Position numbers and translations under genes: made by a program | Notes under the pieces: model-generated | Told to the model about the DNA's origin: nothing | What the model saw: the letters and a program-made list of their open reading frames with translations, nothing else | The model's database searches: none | Assembly: GCA_005784505.1 (NCBI GenBank) | Contig: VCAZ01000276.1 | Location: 83,274 to 147,273 of the forward strand | Source of the DNA: Bagarius yarrelli | Taxonomy: Eukaryota > Chordata > Actinopteri > Siluriformes > Sisoridae | Length of the DNA: 64,000 nucleotides | Reading direction: 5' to 3' | Part shown: positions 11,799-27,000 of the stretch, piece after piece | Layout of the letters: each line of letters opens with the position of its first letter | Numbering within the stretch: the stretch's first letter is position 1

Positions 11799-14394
11799 TC
11801 TCTCACTCTCTCTCACTCCCTCATGTTAGACAGTTCCTCCTGCTCATTAAATGTAACTGCACTATTTCTTTTTCCTCCTCCGTGTTTTTCTCTCCCACTC
11901 TCTCTTTATTTCAGTATTCTGGCATTCTCTCTGGTGATGTCACTGTGTTTGCGTTTATTCGTTTTGTGATTTGTAGTCTTGCGTTAAGTAGTTTGGTTTT
12001 GTTTTGTGTTTTGGAGTTTTTTTTCAGTATTTTTTGTCTTTACTTGTTTTGTGTTAAGTTAAGTTGTTTTGTGTTTAGTACTTTTGTATTTAATAGTTTT
12101 GTTTAATAGTTCAGTTAAATTGTGTTTTGTAGTTTTGTGGTTAGTAGTTTGTGTTTATTAGTTTTGTGTTAAGTAATTAGGTAGTCGTTTTTAGTTTTGG
12201 GTTTAGTCGATTTATCTTTAGTAGTTTGTGTTTAGTAGTTTTGTATTCAGTAGTTTTGTGTTTATTAATTTTGTGTTTATTAATTTTGTGTTCAGTATTT
12301 TTCTATTTAGTAATTTTGTGTTCAGACGTTTTGTGTTCAGTAGTTTTGTGTTGTCTTTTTGTGTTCAGTTATTTTGTGTTTAGTTAGTTTTTGTGTTTAG
12401 TCGTTTTGTGTTTTTAGTCTTTTTGTGTTCAGTTATTTTGTGTTTTCAGTCGTTTTGTGTTTTAGTCGTTTTGTTTGTGTTTAGTCGTTTTGTGTTCAGT
12501 TATTTTGTGTTCAGTTATTTTGTGTTCAGTAGTTTTGTGTTTAGTCGTTTTGTGTTTAGTCTTTTTGTGTTCAGTTTAGTTTTTTGTGTTGTTTTGGTGT
12601 TTATCAGTTTTTTGTGTTCAGTTTTTTGGTGTGTTTAGTCATTTTTGTGTTTAGTAGTGGAGTTTGTTGAGGTCGTTTTGTGTTGTCATTTTGTGGTTTC
12701 AGTTATTTTGTGTTTTCAGTAGTTTTGTGTTTAGTGTTTTTAAGTCGTTTTGTGTTTTAGTCTTTTTGTGTTTAGTCTTTTTTGTGTTCAGTTATTTTGT
12801 GTTCAGTCGTTTTGTGTTTAGTCGTTTTGTGTTCAGTCATTTTGTGTTCAGTTATTTTGTTTTAGTTTGTGTTTACGTAGTTTTGTGTTCAGTTTTTGTG
12901 TTTAGTCCGTTTTGTTTTAGTCGTTTTGTGTTTAGTCGTTTTGTGTTCAGTTTTTTGTGTTTATTTTGTGTTCAGTAGTTTTTGTGTTTAGTCGTTTTGT
13001 GTTTAGTCGTTTTGTGTTGTCATTTTTGTGTTTAGTCTTTTTTGTGTTTTTGTGTTTAGTAGTTTTGTTTTATCAGTTTTTTGTGTTAGTCGTTTTGTGT
13101 TTTTAGTCTTTTTGTTTGTGTTCAGTTATTTTTGTGTTCAGTAGTTTTGTGTTTTTGTGTTTTGTGTTTAGTGTCCGTTTTGTGTTTTTTTGTGTTTGTA
13201 GTCTTTTGTGTTTAGTCGTTTGTGTTTAGTCTTTTGTGTTCAGTTTTGTGTGTTTCAGTTCAGTAGTTTTGTGTTCAGTAGTTTTGTGTTTAGTCGTTTT
13301 GTGTTTTAGTGTTGTGTTTGTGTCAGTCATTTTGTGTTTAGTCTTTTGTGTTAGTTTTTGTGTTTCAGTTTTGTGTTAGTTTAGTCGTTTGTGTTTAGTT
13401 AGTCTTTTTGTGTTCAGTTATTTTGTGTTCAGTAGTTTTGTGTTCAGTCGTTTTGTGTTCAGTCGTTTTGTGTTCAGTTTTTTTGTGTTCAGTTATTTTG
13501 TGTTCAGTAGTTTTGTGTTCAGTTGTTTTGTGTTCAGTGTTTTTTTGTGTTCAGTTATTTTGTGTTCAGTTATTTTGTGTTCAGTTATTTTGTGTTCAGT
13601 AGTTTTTGTGTTCAGTAGTTTTGTGTTCAGTTGTTTTGTGTTTAGTCGTTTTGTGTTTAGTCGTTTTGTGTTTAGTCTTTTTGTGTTCAGTTATTTTGTG
13701 TTCAGTTATTTTGTGTTCAGTAGTTTTTGTGTTCAGAGTCGTTTTATAAGGGTCAGAGATAAACTAAACACTTGAAGTTTTATAAGAACTTTTATAAACA
13801 CAAATAAAATAAATGTATAAATTGTTCTTTTATCGTTTTTTTACTTTCAGGTTAATGTGTAATGTAATGTAATGAGTGAGTTGTGAGGTTGAGGCAGCAT
13901 CACAGATGTTTCGGTGATGAACAGGTTCTTAGATGAGTTATTGGATGGTCACAGTTTCAGCACTCTTCTTCAGGAGTGTTGTAGCTCTTATGCTAACATG
14001 GTGTTAACGTGATGCTAATTTGAGCTTCTGGGTTGATATTGCTACAGTCAATGGATTTTAGAGAGATTTTTTGCAGGTTCCTCTCCCAGTTCCTCTACTT
14101 GCTTTTCTCAGCTGATTTTGACATTAAAACTATGTTTATAAATAATTTATTATTTCTTATTTTTTGTATGATTTAGCTCCACCCCTTTCCCTACACCACT
14201 ACACTGTGTGGAGCTCCACCTTCTTCCTCCTCCTCAGTGTGAGATGGTGTTAACCTCCTCTGTGTTTTATCCTCTCTGTATCTGTGAAGTGAAAGAAGAT
14301 AATTTTCTTTAATTACTCTTAATTATTCAGTTAGAGCTCAGGCGAAAGCATCAATTACCAAACAGCTAGAACCTTCATCATAACCCACCAACCT

Positions 14395-14462
<68 letters not shown>

Positions 14463-17400
14463 CTGTTCTCCCTGGCTTGAGAATAAGTCATTGTTGCCAT
14501 GGCATTACCATGGTGATGTCATCATCCTGGCAGTGCCATGGTGAAATGTTCCGGACTGGCACTATTTCTTGAAGTGACACAGGAAGTGATGTCACAGCTT
14601 ACTGGTTCTCTGGGTCATGTGATCAGACATTGAAAGCTGTATGATATAGCAGTGTTCCTGGGATTGAGACCCGTGTCCTGGTATTGGGTTTAAACCTCAC
14701 ACAGTTCTGTATCACATGTTTTGGATTTGTTCTTTTCCCTCTGGCTGAACTGAAACTTCCCTCAATGTTTAATCTACTCTGTGTGTGTATGTGTATGTGT
14801 GTGTGTTGTAGTAACCACTTTTCTCTGTACCAGTCTGAAACTTCCACCAAGACAATGAAATTCCAGTAAAGACTAGAGACGTCCAGAGAAACAGGGCAGT
14901 GGCGCTCAGGGGTTTCGCAGGACTACCAATCAAAAGGTTCTGAGTTTAAATTCCAGGGCCACTGACCTACCATAACTGGGCCCCTTAGCAAGGCCCCTAA
15001 CCACCGAGTACTTGGAGAGAGACAGAAAATGAGAGAGAGAGGGAGAGAGACAGAAAGCGAGAGAGAGAGACAGAGAGAAAGAGAGATAGAGAAAGAAAAT
15101 GGTGAATAAAAGACAGTTACTGATTAACATACAATACAACAGTTTGGTCCCCAATAACATGTCTAAACCCTTCTGAAGTGTTTTTAAGAGCTTTAGAAGC
15201 AGAAGGTACAGAGCAGAGAACCATCAGGAACCATTTAATCCATTAAGCTTCCATTACAGTCTATTAGGAAGGTAAACTCTGTCACTTCCTGTTTATGGAC
15301 CCATTGTGTCTGTGAAATGATCGCTTTTATTCTCCAGAGAAGGTGAAGGGTCAGAGATAAAACAGTTACTACGGTGATTCTCTCACCAGTGTGGTATGAA
15401 GGGTGTGAGATAAGATAAGAACAGAAAGCAGGAGAGCGACAGAGAGAAAGAGAGAGACAGGGCTCATCCCTGAAACTGAAGAACTACTAAAAAACGTTGT
15501 TGCAGACATTAGTTAACATTGACACTCTTCATTTTGTTACAATCACACACACACTGTGTTATAATTACACACTCTTAAGATATGTGTGAAGCAGACGTCT
15601 AAAAAGAATTTATGTTGCAGTGAAAGACTTTATTAAAGACAATAATAACAATAATCCACAGGCGTAGTCAATAAACAGGCAGTCAAGACGATCGGATACC
15701 AGGCAAACAAAAACATAAAACATAATCCAAAGACAGAGGTGTAGTGTGGTGTAATGTAGTGTAATGTAGTGTGGTGTAGTGTGGTGTAATGTAGTGTAGT
15801 GTAGTGTAGTGGGGTGTAGTGTAGTGTGGTGTAGTGTGGTGTAAGTGTAGTGTGGTGTAGTGTAATGTAGTGTGGTGTGGTGTAGTGTGGTGTAGTGTAG
15901 TGTGTAGTGTGGTGTAGTGTGGTGTAGTGTGGTGTAATGTAGTGTAGTGTAGTGTGTAGTGTAGTGTAGTGTAGTGTGGTGTAGTGTAGTGTATGTAGTG
16001 TAGTGTAGTGTGTAGTGTAGTGTAGTGTGGTGTAGTGTAATGTAGTGTGGTGTAGTGTAGTGTAATGGTGTAGTGTGTGTGTAGTGTGTGTGTAGTGTGT
16101 GTATAGTGTGGTGTAGTGTGGTGTATGTAGTGTGGTGTAGTGTGGTGTAGTGTAATGTAGTGTGGTGTAGTGTAGTGTGGTGTAGTGTAATGTAGTGTGG
16201 TGTAGTGTAGTGTGGTGTGGTGTAATGTAGTGTGTAGTGTGTAGTGTGGTGTAGTGTAATATAGTGTGGTGTAGTGTAGTGTGGTGTAGTGTAATATAGG
16301 TAGTGGTGTAGTGTAGTGTGGTGTAGTGTAGTGTGTGTAGTGTAATGTAGTTGTGTAGTGTAGTGTTAGTGGTGTAGTGTGTGTGGGTAGTGTGGTGTAG
16401 TGTGGTGGTGGGGTGAGTGTAGTGTGTAGTGTGTGTGTAGTGTGTGTGTGTGGTGTAGTATTGTGTGTAGTGAATATAGTGTGGTGTGTGTGTAGTGTAA
16501 GTAGTAGTGTGGTGTAGTGTGTGTGTAGTGTGGTGTGGTGTAGTGTGGTGTAGTGTATGTATTGTGGTGTGTAATAGTGTAGTGTGGTGTGTGTAGTGTA
16601 ATATAGTGTGTAGTGTAGTGTGGTGTAGTGTATATGTAGTGTAGTAGTGTGGTGTGTGTGTAGTGTAATGTAGTGTGTGGTTGTGGTGTAGTGTAGTGTA
16701 GTGTGTGTAGTGTAATGTATTGTGGTGGTGTAGTGAAGTGTGGTGTAGTGTAATATAGTGTGTAGTGGTGTAGTGTAGTGTGTGGTGTAGTGTAATAGTA
16801 GTGTGGTGTAGTGTAGTGTGGTGTAGGTGTAGTGTGTGTGGTGTAGTGTAATGTAAGGTAGTGTGGTGTAGTGTAGTGTAATGGTGTAGTGTAGTGTAAT
16901 ATAGTGTGGTGTAGTGTAAGTGTGGTGAATATGTATGTGTGTGTAGTGTAGTGTAGTGTAGGTGTAGTGTGGTAGTGTGTAATATAGTGTGTAGTGTAAT
17001 ATGTAGTGGTGTGGTGTAGTGTAGTGTGTAGTGTGGTGTAGTGTAATATAGTGTGGTGTGTGTGTAGTAGTGTGGTGTAGTGGTGTGGTTAGTGTAATAT
17101 AGTGTGGTGTAGTGTGTAATGTAGTGTGGTGTAGTGTAGTGTAGTGTAATGTATTGTGTGGTGTGTAGTGTAGTGTGGTGTAGTGTAATATAGTGTGGTG
17201 TAGTGTAATATAGGTGGTGTAGTGTAGTGTAGTGTGGTGTAGTGTAGTGTGGTTGTAGTGTAATGTGTAGTGTGGTGTAGTGTAGTGTGGTGTAGTGTAA
17301 TATGTGGTGAGTGTGTGTGTGTAGTGTAGTGTATATAGTGTGGTGTAGTGTAGTGTAGTGTGGTGTAGTGTAATGTATTGTGGGTGTAGTGTAGTGTGGT

Positions 17401-18177
17401 GTGGTGAGTGTAATATAGTGTGGTGTAGTGTGGTGTAGTGTGTGTAGTGTAATATAGTAGTGTGGTGTAGTGTAATATAGGGTGGTGTAGTGTAGTGTGG
17501 TGTGTAATGTAGTGTAATATAGTGTGGTGTAGTGTAGTGTGGTGTAGTGTAATTAGGTGTGTGTGTAGTGTAAGTGTATAGTGTGTATAGTGTAGTGTAA
17601 TATAGGTGGTGTATGTAGTGTTAGTGTGGTGTAGTGTAGTGTGGTAGTGTAGTAGTGTGTGTGGTGTGTAGTGTAGTGTGGGTGTAGTGTAATATAGTGT
17701 GGTGTAGTGTAAGGTGTGGTGGTGAGTGTAGTGGTGGTGTGTAGTGTGGTGTAGTGTTGGGATGTGAGTGTAGTGTGGTGTAGTGTAATGTATTGTGGTG
17801 TAGTGTGGTGTAGTGTGGTGTAGTGTAATGTATTGTGGTGTAGTGTAGTGTGGTGTAGTGTAGTGTAGTGTGGTGTAGTGTGGTGTGGTGTAGTGTAGTG
17901 TGGTGTAGTGTAGTGTGGTGTGGTGTAATGTATTGTGGTGTAGTGTAGTGTGGTGTAGTGTGTAGTGTAATATAGTGTGGTGTGTAGTGGTGTAGTGTGT
18001 GTGTGTAGTGTAGTGTATTAGTGGAGTAGTGTAATGTATTGTGGTGTAGTGTAGTGTGGTAAAGTGTGTGAAGAAAACCCGGTGTTTTGTGTGGTCGCTG
18101 CCCTCGGTGCAAGTGTTAGTGTCTTCATCTGCTACTGTGTATTGTGCATGTCCCCCATGTCGCAGCACACACACTCA

Positions 18178-18242
<65 letters not shown>

Positions 18243-18303
18243 TCTCTGATTATTACTGGATACTGGATTCACCACATTTAAAGATCATGTTCAGTTTGAA
18301 ACT

Positions 18304-18341
<38 letters not shown>

Positions 18342-19180
18342 TAATTTTAGCACAGCAGAAGCAGGTCAGCGATTACAGTAGAGAATAATAAATGAGTGTG
18401 TTTAAATAAGTGAGTGCTGCCCCCTGCTGGATCATTACCTTTAGTACAGAAACATCTCTGCTCCAAAAAGTGCCATTGCCACTAGCAATTTTAGCTGCTA
18501 TGAAAGCATATGAGGGCCCCTACCACACCCATTCCACACTGTAACTACTAATAAAACATCTCTGGGGCCCTCAAAGTGTGTGGGCCCTTAGAATCGTCCT
18601 ACGTTTCTTGGCTTATAGCAGCACCCCTGGTCACTATTACACCACAATACTTGGACTGTTGTACAAGCATTGAGATGTAGAGAAATAAACGTGTGTGTGT
18701 GGGGGGGGGGTGGTACAGAGAGTGAAAGATAGAGAGAGACAGTAAGAATGTGAGACAGCTTTGCAGACAGGATGTAATGAAACTCCTTAAAATAGCTGAT
18801 GGGTGTGAACTGTGCAAGCTCAGAAAGAGGAGGAGTGATGAGCATGCGGCCGTTACACACACACAACGTGATCCGGGGCGGGGGGGGGGGGGGGGGGGGG
18901 GGGGTGGGGGGGTGCGAGTGGCTCAGAATGTGAGTGGATGCTGGAGTCAGGATAAAGTCAGTAACAGATTTAAGGGGAAAGAATGCTGCTAACGCTGCTG
19001 CTCTACCTGCGTATAAAAGGTACAAACACACACACACACACATACACACACACACACAGACCCAGACATACACACTAGTGTATCAGATATGTGTTAATGT
19101 ATGAATCAGAGTTTAAAACCAATAACAGGGTAAAAGTCGTAATGATATAATTAGTTTGTTTAGACTTGAAGTAGCACACT

Positions 19181-19221
<41 letters not shown>

Positions 19222-22200
19222 CTGGGACACTAAAATAATGATCTTCAGGCTCTGTGTTTTAATTCTTGGCACAATTTAGCACTGGACATGAACCAGCAAA
19301 AACTCAGTAGTGAATTCATTCAGATTTTATAAGTAGTGTATCAGGTATTGGCTTCAGTAATGTGCTCTGTAATTTCTTCAGCAGTGTATTCAGTACTTAG
19401 TAACTCAATTTCATTTATTTTTTTTCTACACTTTATTTGTTTTGTCCTTTTAACAGTGGACGTTGTCTTAAAGCAGCTTTACACAGAACTCAGTAAGGAT
19501 GAAAGATTGTTCTTTGTAAGCGTAAGTTTGTACCTAATGTAGACGTCGGTGGTGACGCTGTCAAAAACACTCTCCCTGAGATTAAATGAGAAAATAAAAA
19601 CTTCCCCAGCAAAGTGGACTCCAATCGAACAGAACGCCATCCAGAAACATGATTAGGCAAATTCAAGGAAAGGGGCAGGAAACTGGTCACTGGTACTTCA
19701 GGAAGTCTAACCCACCCCCGATAGAGAGGGAGAGAGAGAGTGAAATGGAGTATTAAGTGTATTATTGTGTAAAAGTTAAAGAAATTCGGTAGTTGGGACT
19801 CCATTGAGACTAACTATGGCAGCATAACTAGAAGGGGGAGCCAGAAGAACACAGACATGAGGGATTTCTGGGATAAGGACTGACCCACCACACCACCGTC
19901 AACAAACCTGAGTGAACTGAGTTTTTCAGCACCCTGTAATGACATCATATTTTTAATTAATTATTTGCAGGTAAAAGAAAACGATCCTGGTAATGTTATT
20001 TACATGAGCCTCAAAGAAAGACTAGAGTACAAACACATTAAGACAAAAAGACCATCAAAATGCTACAGAATCGTGAAGTTTACTTCTAGATGCATGTGAG
20101 TAGTAAAAAGTTATCAAGCATCCAGTGTCTAATATCCTTTACACACCGTTCAACATTGTTAAGATGTCCTTTCTCATCTGGCTTTGCTGAAACATACAAC
20201 TGTGTATCATCAGCATAGCAGTGGATGCTAATATGTATAATTTCACACAAGGACAGCATATATAAGGAAAAATGCAGAGGGCCTAAGACAGATCCTTGTG
20301 GAAACTTGAAAATTCACCATTTAACTAATAACACTTGGTCAAATAAGACCTACATCAAAAGATAGCTGTTCTCTTTATCCCTATTATCTAACCCTAACCC
20401 TAATCCAACAACATTTCCAAGTCTAGCAAGGAGGATATTGTGATAGATGGTGTCAAAAGCTGCACTAAGATCAAGCAACACTAGCATAGAAACACAGCCC
20501 TGATCAGAGGCCAATAACAGGTCATTTACCACTGTAACCAGTCTCTGTCTCTGTCTCTGTCTCTGTCTCTGTGCTATAGTGAGCCTAAATCCTGACTAAT
20601 TCATTTAGAAAATGTTATTCCTAAGTGGGTGTGAGCATAACTGCCGTGCCACAATCTTTTCCAGAATTTTTGAGACTAGAAGGAGGTTTAAAATTGGCCC
20701 AAAGTTGCTCCCCCCCAAGACCACCAGACGGCTTGAGAGAACTGTTTGTTTGTTTCTGAATCCATGTGCTTAACAATTTTTTCTTAAAAAACGTATTTAA
20801 ACAAATGTTCTGAAAATTTCATGTTTGTTCCATGTTTTGGTTTTGTTGGGGAGACAGACAAACTCTAAATTTGGTGAACCTTGAGTCTCTCGACTCTATG
20901 CAGACAGTCGGTTAACGCTGTTTGTCTGTGGATAGTCACGGTTTGACTAGTCCTGTTCTTATACTATGTCCTATATTAGCAAGAATTAGGAGCAGCTCCT
21001 TTCCAAAAGGGATGGATGTCGTTTCGCCCTAACAGGCTGGTCTCTTTTCCTCTGGAAAACAGCTCAGGCTTTTTTTCCACTTGGACATCCAGCAGTTCAG
21101 TGGCCTTAACTTGCTGTAAGCTACATCGCCACACCGCGTTGGGATAGATCAAGAGCATATTACGACATTGGACATTGCCTTCACTAACTTACCCCTGGAA
21201 TGTGCCTCAGAATAAATCTATTATAAACAAGGTCCTTGCAGTTTTCTTAGTGGGTGCGTTACTGTTGGACATGCGAAGCGGAGAGGAAGCTTTGTCTTTA
21301 TGAGTATACTGCAGAGCTGTCACACACTTTCCCCACTGTGAGAACTCTAATGCTGAGGTCTGGGATCGCTAACTCCACCACTCAAGACATCTAGAATTTC
21401 TGCCGCAGAACTTGGGATGCTCTTATACTCAATAATTCTTCTTAGACTCTGGATCCGCTTCTCTAATTCTAGAATCTTCTCTGTCAAAAAGCGAATTAAC
21501 TCAAACAGCAAAATTATTGCTAGCATTGGAGACAGACTGATTAAACTAAATCAGCTAAATGCTTGCCATATTAGAGAAATTAGGTACTTTAATGTAGTTG
21601 CTGTGTTGTGTATTCGCAGTTCCGATGGGAATGGGGAAGTGGTGGCTCATGGTTAAGGTGTTGGATTACCAACCCGAAGGTTGTGGGTTCAATTCCCAGC
21701 TCCGGCAAAGCCACCACTGTTGGACCCCTGAGCAAGGCCCTTAACCCCCAATTGCTCAGTTGTATAACAAGGAATATTGTAAGTCGCTCTGGATAAGGGC
21801 GTCTGCCAAATACTGCAAATGTAAATGTCTCACCACACTGCTTCATTCAGGACTCAGTAGTATATTCAGTAATGCACTCAGTTGTTTATTCAGTAGTGTG
21901 TTCGGTAGTGCACTCTTTATTCTGTTTAGTAATATATACAGTAGTGCACTCAGTAGTCTATTTAGTTGTGTTTTGAGTAATTTACTCTGTATTGTGTTTA
22001 GCAGTCTTTTTAGTAGTGCACTTAGTAGTGTACTCAGTAGTACAGATGCTGTGCATTGTTTAGACTCAAGGATCATGCTGGAGCTTTCTATTTCCTGTTA
22101 CTCCTTAACAATAAGAGGAAATGATGTGAGGGTCGCTGCCCAGTCATGGCCTTTAAATCAGCGTCACACTCGCGCACACACACACACACACGCACGCACA

Positions 22201-24018
22201 CACACTGACACAAGTAAGTCCATCATGGCTGGATTCACAGCTGCTATTATCCATCCAGGAGGTTTGTGTTAATGCAGTCATTCAGTGTGTATTCAGTGTT
22301 TATTCAGTATGTATTCAGTTTGTATTCGGTGTGTGTTCGGTGTTTATTCAGTGTTTATTCAGTATGTCTTCAGTTTGTATTCGGTGTGTATTCAGTGTTT
22401 ATTCAGTATGTCTTCAGTTTTGTATTCGGTGTGTGTATTCAGTGTTTATTCAGTGAGTTTATTGTATATTTAGTTTATCAAATTTATTTATTTATTTGTT
22501 TATCAAATGTGTATTCAGTTTGTATTTTGTGTTTATCAAGTGTGTACTCTATTCTGGGTTTTTCAAGTGTGTATTCGGTTTGTATTTAGTGTTTATTAAG
22601 GGTGAATTGTGTGTTCATTCAGTGTTTATTCAGTGTGTATTCATTGTATATTAAGTGTTTATTTAGTGTGCATTCAGTGTAAATTTATTGTGTATTTAGT
22701 GTGTATTTAGTTTGTATTCACCGTGTTAAGGTGATCATTGGTGTGAGAGAATGATAAGTGTTTGGGTGGGTGATTACTGGTGTGAGAGAGTGATGGAGTG
22801 TTTGGGTGATTTTTGGTATTAGAGACTGATGAAGTTGATTATTGGTGTTGAAGATTTATGGAGTGTTTGAATGATTATTAGTGTTAGAGATTAATGGAGT
22901 GTTTTGGGTGATTATTGGTGTGGAAAAAAGTGATGTTTGGGAGTTTTGGGTGATTGTTTGGTGCGAGAGAGTGATGTAGTGTTTGGGTGATTATTGGTGC
23001 GAGAGAGTGATGGAGCGTTTGGGGTAATTATTGGTGTGTGAGAGAGTGATGGAGTGTTTGGGTGATTGTTGGTGCGAGAGAGTGATGTGGTGTTTGGGTG
23101 ATTATTGGTGCAAGAGAGTGATGGAGCGTTTGGGTAATTATTGGTGTGATAAAGTAATCGGAGTGTTTGGGTGATTATTGGTGCGAGAGAGTGATGGAGC
23201 GTTTGGGTGATTATTGGTGTGATAAAATAATGGAGTGTTTGGGTGATTATTGGTGCGAGAGAGTGATGTGGTGTTTGGGTGATTATTGGTGTGATAAAAT
23301 AATGGAGTGTTTGGGTGATTATTGGTGCGAGAGAGTGATGTGGTGTTTGGGTGATTATTGGTGCGAGAGAGTGATGGAGCGTTTGGGTAATTATTGGTGC
23401 GAGAGAGTGATGGAGCGTTTGGGTAATTATTGGTGTGAGAGAGTGATGAAGTGTTTGGGTGATTATTGGTGCGAGAGAGTGATGTGGTGTTTGGGTGATT
23501 ATTGGTGCGAGAGAGTGATGGAGCGTTTGGGTGATTATTGGTGTGATAAAGTAATGGAGTGTTTGGGTGATTATTGGTGCGAGAGAGTGATGTAGTGTTT
23601 GGGTAATTATTGGTGTGATGAAGTAATGGAGTGTTTGACAGGCAGATATTGAATTGAGAAGGTGTGATCAGTGGGTGTAGAATGACCTTTGACCGTTGCC
23701 CTTTTGCCTTGTCACTTTTCTCCTGTTGCTATGGTTTCAGTGCAGCAGTCTCACTTCTGAAAATAAAGCTTCCTGCTTCACAGTACATTATACATTAACA
23801 TATAATACCCTGGTTGGGTATGTTAGTTGTGTGTGTATGTGTGTGTGTGTATGTGTGTGTGTAAAATGAGAGTGTGTTTCAATTTATTTTTGGAAAATAA
23901 TAAATGATGATAACACAATAAAACTATCTAATTATAAATTATTACATTCAAAAGGGGTAGTTAAAACCTTCTTTCTCTAAGAAGTACAGTGTCCAGTGCA
24001 CACTGCACAAACTGTACA

Positions 24019-24050
<32 letters not shown>

Positions 24051-27000
24051 GTAGGTACTTACTCGTCTGTACATCTGTGGTATCTTTTACAGAGTCGATT
24101 TACCGCCGTGGAGCTCGACGATGGAGGAAACTGTACAGAGTCAACGGGCATTTGTTCCAGACCAAGCGCTTTAACAGGGTGAGTGTTAATCCGGTCAAAC
24201 GACGACTCCATCATCACAATCATCATCACCATTATCACCACCATCATTATCATCATCATTACCATTATCTGAGTTATCATCTCTATAATCACCATCATCA
24301 CCATCATTATCATCAATAACCTCATCATCATTATCTTTATTATCATCTCCATCATCACCATTATCACCATCATCATCATTATCATCACCACTATTATCTC
24401 CATTATTATCATCATGTCCTTCATCGTCATCACCATCATCTCCATCACCACCATCATCATCATCACAATCATCACTATCATGGTGATGTAGGAGTGTGTA
24501 GTGTGTAAGAATGTAAGAGTTTGTAGTGTGTTTATAATGTGTAAGAATTTGTAATGTGTAAGAGTGTGTGTGAGTGTGTGTGAGGGAGTAAGTGTCTTAT
24601 CTTTAATTACTTTTCTTTTAACTGGAGCCACGTTATCTAAGGTATGTGTGCATCACCAAAATGCAGCATCAAAATATTCGAGACAGAAAAACTCGAGTTC
24701 TGTTGGATCAGACAGTGAATCATAGAGGATAATTCTGGGAGATATTCTGGCTGATAAAGCTCTGAGCAGTAGTAGATGTGAGTGTACTTTAAGAGCGGTA
24801 GCACGGCCCTGTGGGTACATTATTAGTATAAATATAAGATCAGAAATAATCTTGCACCGAGGAGTTGTTACTATATTACTTATACCTACTCTGAAAGATA
24901 ATATTAAATCTAACGTGTGACCTGCTTTATGAGTGGGTCCCATTACACACTGATTTACTCCCACTGAGTCGAGTAAGGACATAAATGCTGTTCTCAGCGG
25001 GTCGTCTGTATTTTCAAAATAAATATTAAAGTCTCCAGTAATTAACGCTTTATCAACAGAGACAACCAGGTTAGACAGGAAATCTGCAAATTCGCTACGA
25101 CTGTGTAAGGGTGTTTAGCGTGTAAGAGTGTATAGTGTGTTGAATGTAGAAGTGTGTGAGAGTGTGAAGTGTGTTGAATGTAGCAGTGTGTAAGACTGTG
25201 TAGTGTGTTGAATGTAGCAGTGTGTAAGACTGTGTAGTGTGTTGAATGTAGTAGTGTGTAAGACTGTGTAGTGTGTTGAATGTAGGAGTGTGTAAGACTG
25301 TGTAGTGTGTTGAATGTAGGAGTGTGTAAGAGTGTGTAGTGTGTTGAATGTAGGAGTGTGTAAGACTGTGTAGTGTGTTGAATGTAGGAGTGTGTAAGAC
25401 TGTGTAGTGTGTTGAATGTAGGAGTGTGTAAGACTGTGTAGTGTGTTGAATGTAGGTTGTAGTGTGTAAGTGTTTGAGAAGTTTGTTTTGTAGTGTTGAC
25501 TGTAGAGAGTTTGTATGTGTTACTGTGTAGATGTGTAGTGTAAGATGTAAATTGAGTGTGTGTGAAGATTTGTAAGATTGTGTGTAAGAGTTGTAAGTGT
25601 GTTGACTGTGTTGTGTGTAGGAGTGTGTAAGTGTGTTAAATGTGGGAGTTAAGCTGTGTGAAGATTAGAGTGTGTGTTTGACTGGTGTGTAAGACTGTGT
25701 AGTGTGTTGAATGTAGGAGTGTGTAAGACTGTGTAATAGTGTGTTAATAGTAGGTGTAGTGTAATGTGTGTAAGACTGTGTACTGTGTAATGTAGAGGTT
25801 AGTAAGATGTGTGTGAAATGTAGGAGTGTGGTAAGACTATACTGTAGTGTGTTGTGAAATGTAGTGGTTGATAGGAGTGTGTAAGACTGTGTGTTGTGTG
25901 TTAGTGAGTGTGTGTGTGTAGTGTTAAATTGTAGGAGTGTGTAGAGTGTTGAATGTAGGAGTGTGTAAGAGTGTGTAGTGTGTGAATGTAGAAGGGTGTA
26001 GACTGTGTAGTGTGTTGAAACTGTCTAAGAGGGTGTAAGACTGTGTGGTGTAGTGTAGACTGTGTAGTGTGTTGACTGTGTAGTGTGTTGAATAGGAGTG
26101 TGTAGACTGTGTAGTGTGTGTGTGTAAAATTGTTAGCTGTAGAGTTATTTGTGTACGACTTTGTAAGACTGTGTAGTGTGGTTGTGTAGTGTGGTTGCAA
26201 TATAGGTGTATTGTGTAAGACTGTGTAGTAGTGTGTTGAATATAGGAGTGTGTAAGATTGGTTTGAACTGTGTAGTGTGTGTGAATGTAGGAGTGTGTAA
26301 GACTCTGTAGTGTGTTGAAATATAGGAGTGTGTAGACTGTGTAGTGTGTAATATAGGAGTGTGTAAAGAGTGTTTGATCTCTGTAGTGTGTTGAAGGTTG
26401 GTGAATGAGTGGAGTGTGTAAGTGTGAGTGTGTTGATGTAGGAGTGTGTAAGACTCTGTGTAGTAGTGTGTTGAGGTGTTAAATGTAGTGTAGTGTGTAG
26501 TGTGTTGAATAGTGTGTAGTGTGTTGAAGACTGTGTGTGTGAATATAAGTAGAAGTCTGTAGTGTGTTGAAATGTGTGGAGTGTGTAAAATGTAGTGTGT
26601 TGAGTCTGTAGTGTGTGTAGTAAGTGTGTAAGACTGTGTGTAGGATTGTGTAGAATGGTGTAATGTGTAAGTTTGAATGTGTAGACCTGTAGTTTTCGTG
26701 GTAGGAGTGTGTGTAAGACTGTGTAGTGTGTTGAATGTAGGATTTGTAAGACTGTGTAGTGTGAATGTAGGATGTGTAGGTAGTGTGTAAGACTGTGTAG
26801 TGTGTAGTGTGTTGAATGTATGGAGTGTGTAAAATGTGTAGTGTGTTGAATGTAGGAGTGTTGTAAGACTGTGTAATGTGTTGTGAATGTTGTGACTAAG
26901 CTGTAGTGTGTTTGAATGTAGGAGTGTGTGAGTGTGTTGAGTGTACTGTGTATTGTGTTGCTCTGTAGTGTGTTGTGTTTAATGTAGGAGTGTGTAAGAC

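Noticed and set aside
12393..13775. Phe/Val/Ser pentapeptide repeat proteins
   Set aside because: The 15-bp unit length keeps frames open; there is no start context, signal or exon structure.
17089..18174. 361-codon minus-strand His/Thr/Tyr protein
   Set aside because: Pure product of the TGTAG/TGTGG pentanucleotide array.
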